A DNA stretch of 15,642 nucleotides, taken from positions 1 through 15,642 of the forward strand of contig DAOVVQ010000061.1 in assembly GCA_030637065.1 (NCBI GenBank), read 5' to 3'. The notes below the pieces were generated by a model. The model searched no databases, was not told the DNA's origin, and was given only the letters and a program-made list of their open reading frames with translations. Each line of letters opens with the position of its first letter. Position 1 is the first letter of the stretch. A program made the translations under genes and the position numbers. This document shows, piece after piece, positions 14,091-15,642 of the stretch. Source of the DNA: Planctomycetota bacterium (GTDB lineage Bacteria > Planctomycetota > Phycisphaerae > Sedimentisphaerales > Anaerohalosphaeraceae).

Positions 14091-14145
14091 GTCCTGCCTC
14101 CATGCATTTGGCTAAAATGTTACTAAATTTTGCATTTTTTTGCAA

Positions 14146-14196
14146 CGTTTTGCCGCTTAGGCAGTCTATAAGGTAGGCAAAGCTCTGCCCAAAACG
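14146..14196 (+). other. Potential structured 5' leader of the last gene
   Basis: CGTTTTG (14146-14152) pairs with CAAAACG (14190-14196) as a 7-bp closing stem. Inside, GGCAG (14160-14164) pairs with CTGCC (14185-14189), and shorter alternatives (TGCC/GGCA) compete with it. The structure ends 41 bases before the ATG at 14238. No named riboswitch was recognised, and no convincing -35/-10 pair was found, so whether it is transcribed is not shown. Confidence 0.4.
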
Positions 14197-14237
14197 CTAA
14201 AAAGTGGATTTTTAACTCAATTTAAGGAAAAGAGGAT

Positions 14238-15642
14238 ATGTCAAAGCCGCGAAATCTCAGAATAATTGCATTAACGCTAACACTAATTGCAGTCGCTACA
14301 TGCACCACCAGCCCGATATGGGCCGCGGGGGGCGATCCGATGCTCAAGCTCATCCCCGCTGACAGCCTTTTTTCCCTGCGGATCAATAACATGGAAGGTA
14401 CCCTGAGTAAACTTGACGCCTACCTCGTGGGCATTATGCCGATCCCGGTGAGCCCTTCGATGCTGGCCAAGATGCAGCTTGGCGCCGTTTTGGGCGATCC
14501 GGCACTGGCCTGTCTTGATATGCCGGGCAACATCGGCCTCTTCGGAATGAATCTGGGCGATTCGCAAGAGCCTCGCATCCAGGTGGCGATATTGCTGCCG
14601 GTTGCCGGTTTCGATGATTTTGTCCAAAAGTGCCCCACCTGCGCCGAGCCGGGTCTCGATGGGATATCGACGATCACCTCGCCAAATCCCAAGATCGGCG
14701 CCCTGCTGGCGACGGCGACACGCGGCGATAAGTTTGTCCTGATTATCAAATCCACCGATAAGAGCGATCTGGCGGCGATCAAGTTCGCTATGAACGGTAC
14801 TGCCCTTGCCGCGAATCTTGACGTTGAGGAAGCACGAAAGGCTGCAACCGCCGGGATATGGACCTATGGTAATGTTGAGCGGGCCGTCGAAATGTTTGGC
14901 GATGTCGCCTTTGAAGAGCTGGATAATGCCCTGGAGCATATGGAGAAGGCGCAGCAGCGGGCCCAAACCGACCCGAATTGCCCCCAGATTGCCGGCCTGT
15001 CATCCAATATGGTGGAGATGCAGCAAACGATGATGGAGATGTATGTGAGTGTGTTGCACGAACTGGCCGAACAGACGCGGTTTATGAGCATCGCCGCGAA
15101 CATTAGCCCCGACGTGATCTCCTTCGATTTCACATTGTCGGCAATGCCCGACTCGGAGCTCGCCGGGTTACTCACCCGCGAAAAGCCCTTTGATTCGGAC
15201 TTCAAGCTTGCCGGCTACCTCGATAACTCCGACGCGATCCAGCAGATATCCAGAATTAATAAGCCGCTGTTTGCTACCTTCTACGATGGCATGTTCGACA
15301 TGATGGGCGATTCGTTTGCCGACGAGTTCAGCGAGGAAGACCTTGATCTGTTGCGAAAACTCACCGCTGATTGGATCGATGCGCTGGGCGGTGAAATGGC
15401 TGTTTCATTTTCTTATGCCAAGGGAATGCCGCCGATGCGGCTGACCGAAATTATCGCCGTCAACGACCCGGAGGCCTACGCGGAAATGATGAGTGTAGGC
15501 ATAGAAAGCGCCGGCAAACTGTATCAGGCGATGGGCGTGCCCGTCAGCTTCGAGTTGAGCAGGGCCACGGACAGCCACCGTGGCGTTTTGATCGATACCG
15601 TGACGATTACAATTGACATACCGGATGACGACCCCGGCGCCG
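14238..15642 (+). CDS. Secreted protein of unknown function (3' end outside window)
   Basis: The frame is open from ATG 14238 to the window end (468 codons), so the stop is not visible. An AAGG/GAGG-containing ribosome site (AAGGAAAAGAGGAT) directly precedes the ATG. The N-terminus MSKPRNLRIIALTLTLIAV followed by ATCTTSPIWAA is a signal peptide; ATCTT does not make a good lipobox. The mature region opens GGDPMLKLIPADSLFSLRIN, in the style of planctomycete periplasmic proteins. A Cys pair lies in VQKCPTCAEPG, and one long helix rich in Gln, Glu and Met (about 215-275, including EHMEKAQQRAQ and MVEMQQTMMEMY) could be a coiled coil. The later part has amphipathic strands and acidic stretches (EEDLDLLRKL, IDIPDDDPG). 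I do not recognise a family. It is separated from the previous gene by the MITE-like element and possible leader. Confidence 0.85.
   Translation, partial: MSKPRNLRIIALTLTLIAVATCTTSPIWAAGGDPMLKLIPADSLFSLRINNMEGTLSKLDAYLVGIMPIPVSPSMLAKMQLGAVLGDPALACLDMPGNIGLFGMNLGDSQEPRIQVAILLPVAGFDDFVQKCPTCAEPGLDGISTITSPNPKIGALLATATRGDKFVLIIKSTDKSDLAAIKFAMNGTALAANLDVEEARKAATAGIWTYGNVERAVEMFGDVAFEELDNALEHMEKAQQRAQTDPNCPQIAGLSSNMVEMQQTMMEMYVSVLHELAEQTRFMSIAANISPDVISFDFTLSAMPDSELAGLLTREKPFDSDFKLAGYLDNSDAIQQISRINKPLFATFYDGMFDMMGDSFADEFSEEDLDLLRKLTADWIDALGGEMAVSFSYAKGMPPMRLTEIIAVNDPEAYAEMMSVGIESAGKLYQAMGVPVSFELSRATDSHRGVLIDTVTITIDIPDDDPGA

Larger units (their letters stand above)
13998..14130. repeat. 133-bp MITE-like element with 21-base terminal inverted repeats
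   Basis: The ends are AAATTTTGTAATACTTTAGCC (13998-14018, written here as AAATTTTGTAAT plus ACTTTAGCC) and its near-complement at 14110-14130, beginning GGCTAAAATGTTACT. They match at 18 of 21 paired positions. The interior is filled by REP-like palindromes (14022-14090). There is no transposase gene and no room for one, so this would be a non-autonomous element or a large stem-loop. Multicopy status cannot be judged from one window. Confidence 0.6.

Noticed and set aside
13913..14107. Minus-strand 64-codon frame
   Set aside because: Its translation contains WIPAFAGMT, the known chance product of the ATTCCCGC REP-like repeat, not a protein.
14140..14200. Cyclic-di-GMP-I (GEMM) riboswitch
   Set aside because: Only the GGCAAAGC segment resembles it; the second conserved helix and tetraloop-receptor parts are not found.
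14283..14966. Minus-strand frame of 227 codons opposite the last gene
   Set aside because: The plus strand has a ribosome site, signal peptide and uninterrupted frame to the window end; the minus translation has no recognisable motif.

Overview
The window reads as chromosomal DNA of a planctomycete, most likely in or near the Phycisphaerae. This is inferred from gene content, not from a marker gene. The signs are a multi-CXXCH protein resembling the hydrazine synthase alpha subunit, a HEAT/PQQ-propeller fusion, a stand-alone LigD-type phosphoesterase domain of the HWDxMLE kind, a bacterial topoisomerase VI B subunit, and an archaeal-style phosphohexomutase. Coding density is high, and no gene-free gap exceeds 300 bases. 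I see no tRNA, rRNA, CRISPR array or insertion-sequence transposase.

Layout. (1) 2-736, plus strand: the C-terminal end of a BspA/DUF285 repeat surface protein, cut by the window edge. (2) 859-5317, minus strand: a two-gene unit with a secreted TolB-like propeller/multihaem protein followed by a membrane-anchored HEAT+PQQ-propeller protein, preceded by a good sigma-70 promoter that appears to start a leaderless mRNA. (3) 5455-5826, plus strand: a small phosphoesterase-domain protein. (4) 5827-6034: a convergent intergenic space with a nested palindromic repeat framed by a 25-base direct repeat. (5) 6035-13044, minus strand: a six-gene run in transcription order DUF2752 membrane protein, lipoprotein, serA, topoisomerase VI B, phosphohexomutase (glmM-like), CDF cation efflux. 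Gaps are about 7 to 65 bases, so it is probably one operon. (6) 13045-13130: a divergent promoter region in which the two -10 boxes overlap. (7) 13131-13961, plus strand: an inositol-monophosphatase-family enzyme. (8) 13962-14237: a 133-base MITE/REP-like element followed by a potentially structured leader. (9) 14238 to the window end, plus strand: a secreted protein of unknown function, cut by the window edge.

The minus-strand run mixes serine biosynthesis, DNA topology, amino-sugar or hexose-phosphate metabolism and metal export, so it looks like a housekeeping operon rather than one pathway. The most unusual gene is topoisomerase VI B. It carries a lysine/alanine-rich, histone-H1-like N-terminal tail of about 100 residues and has no A subunit next to it. 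The HZS-alpha-like gene is the other point of interest, because nothing else here suggests anammox metabolism.
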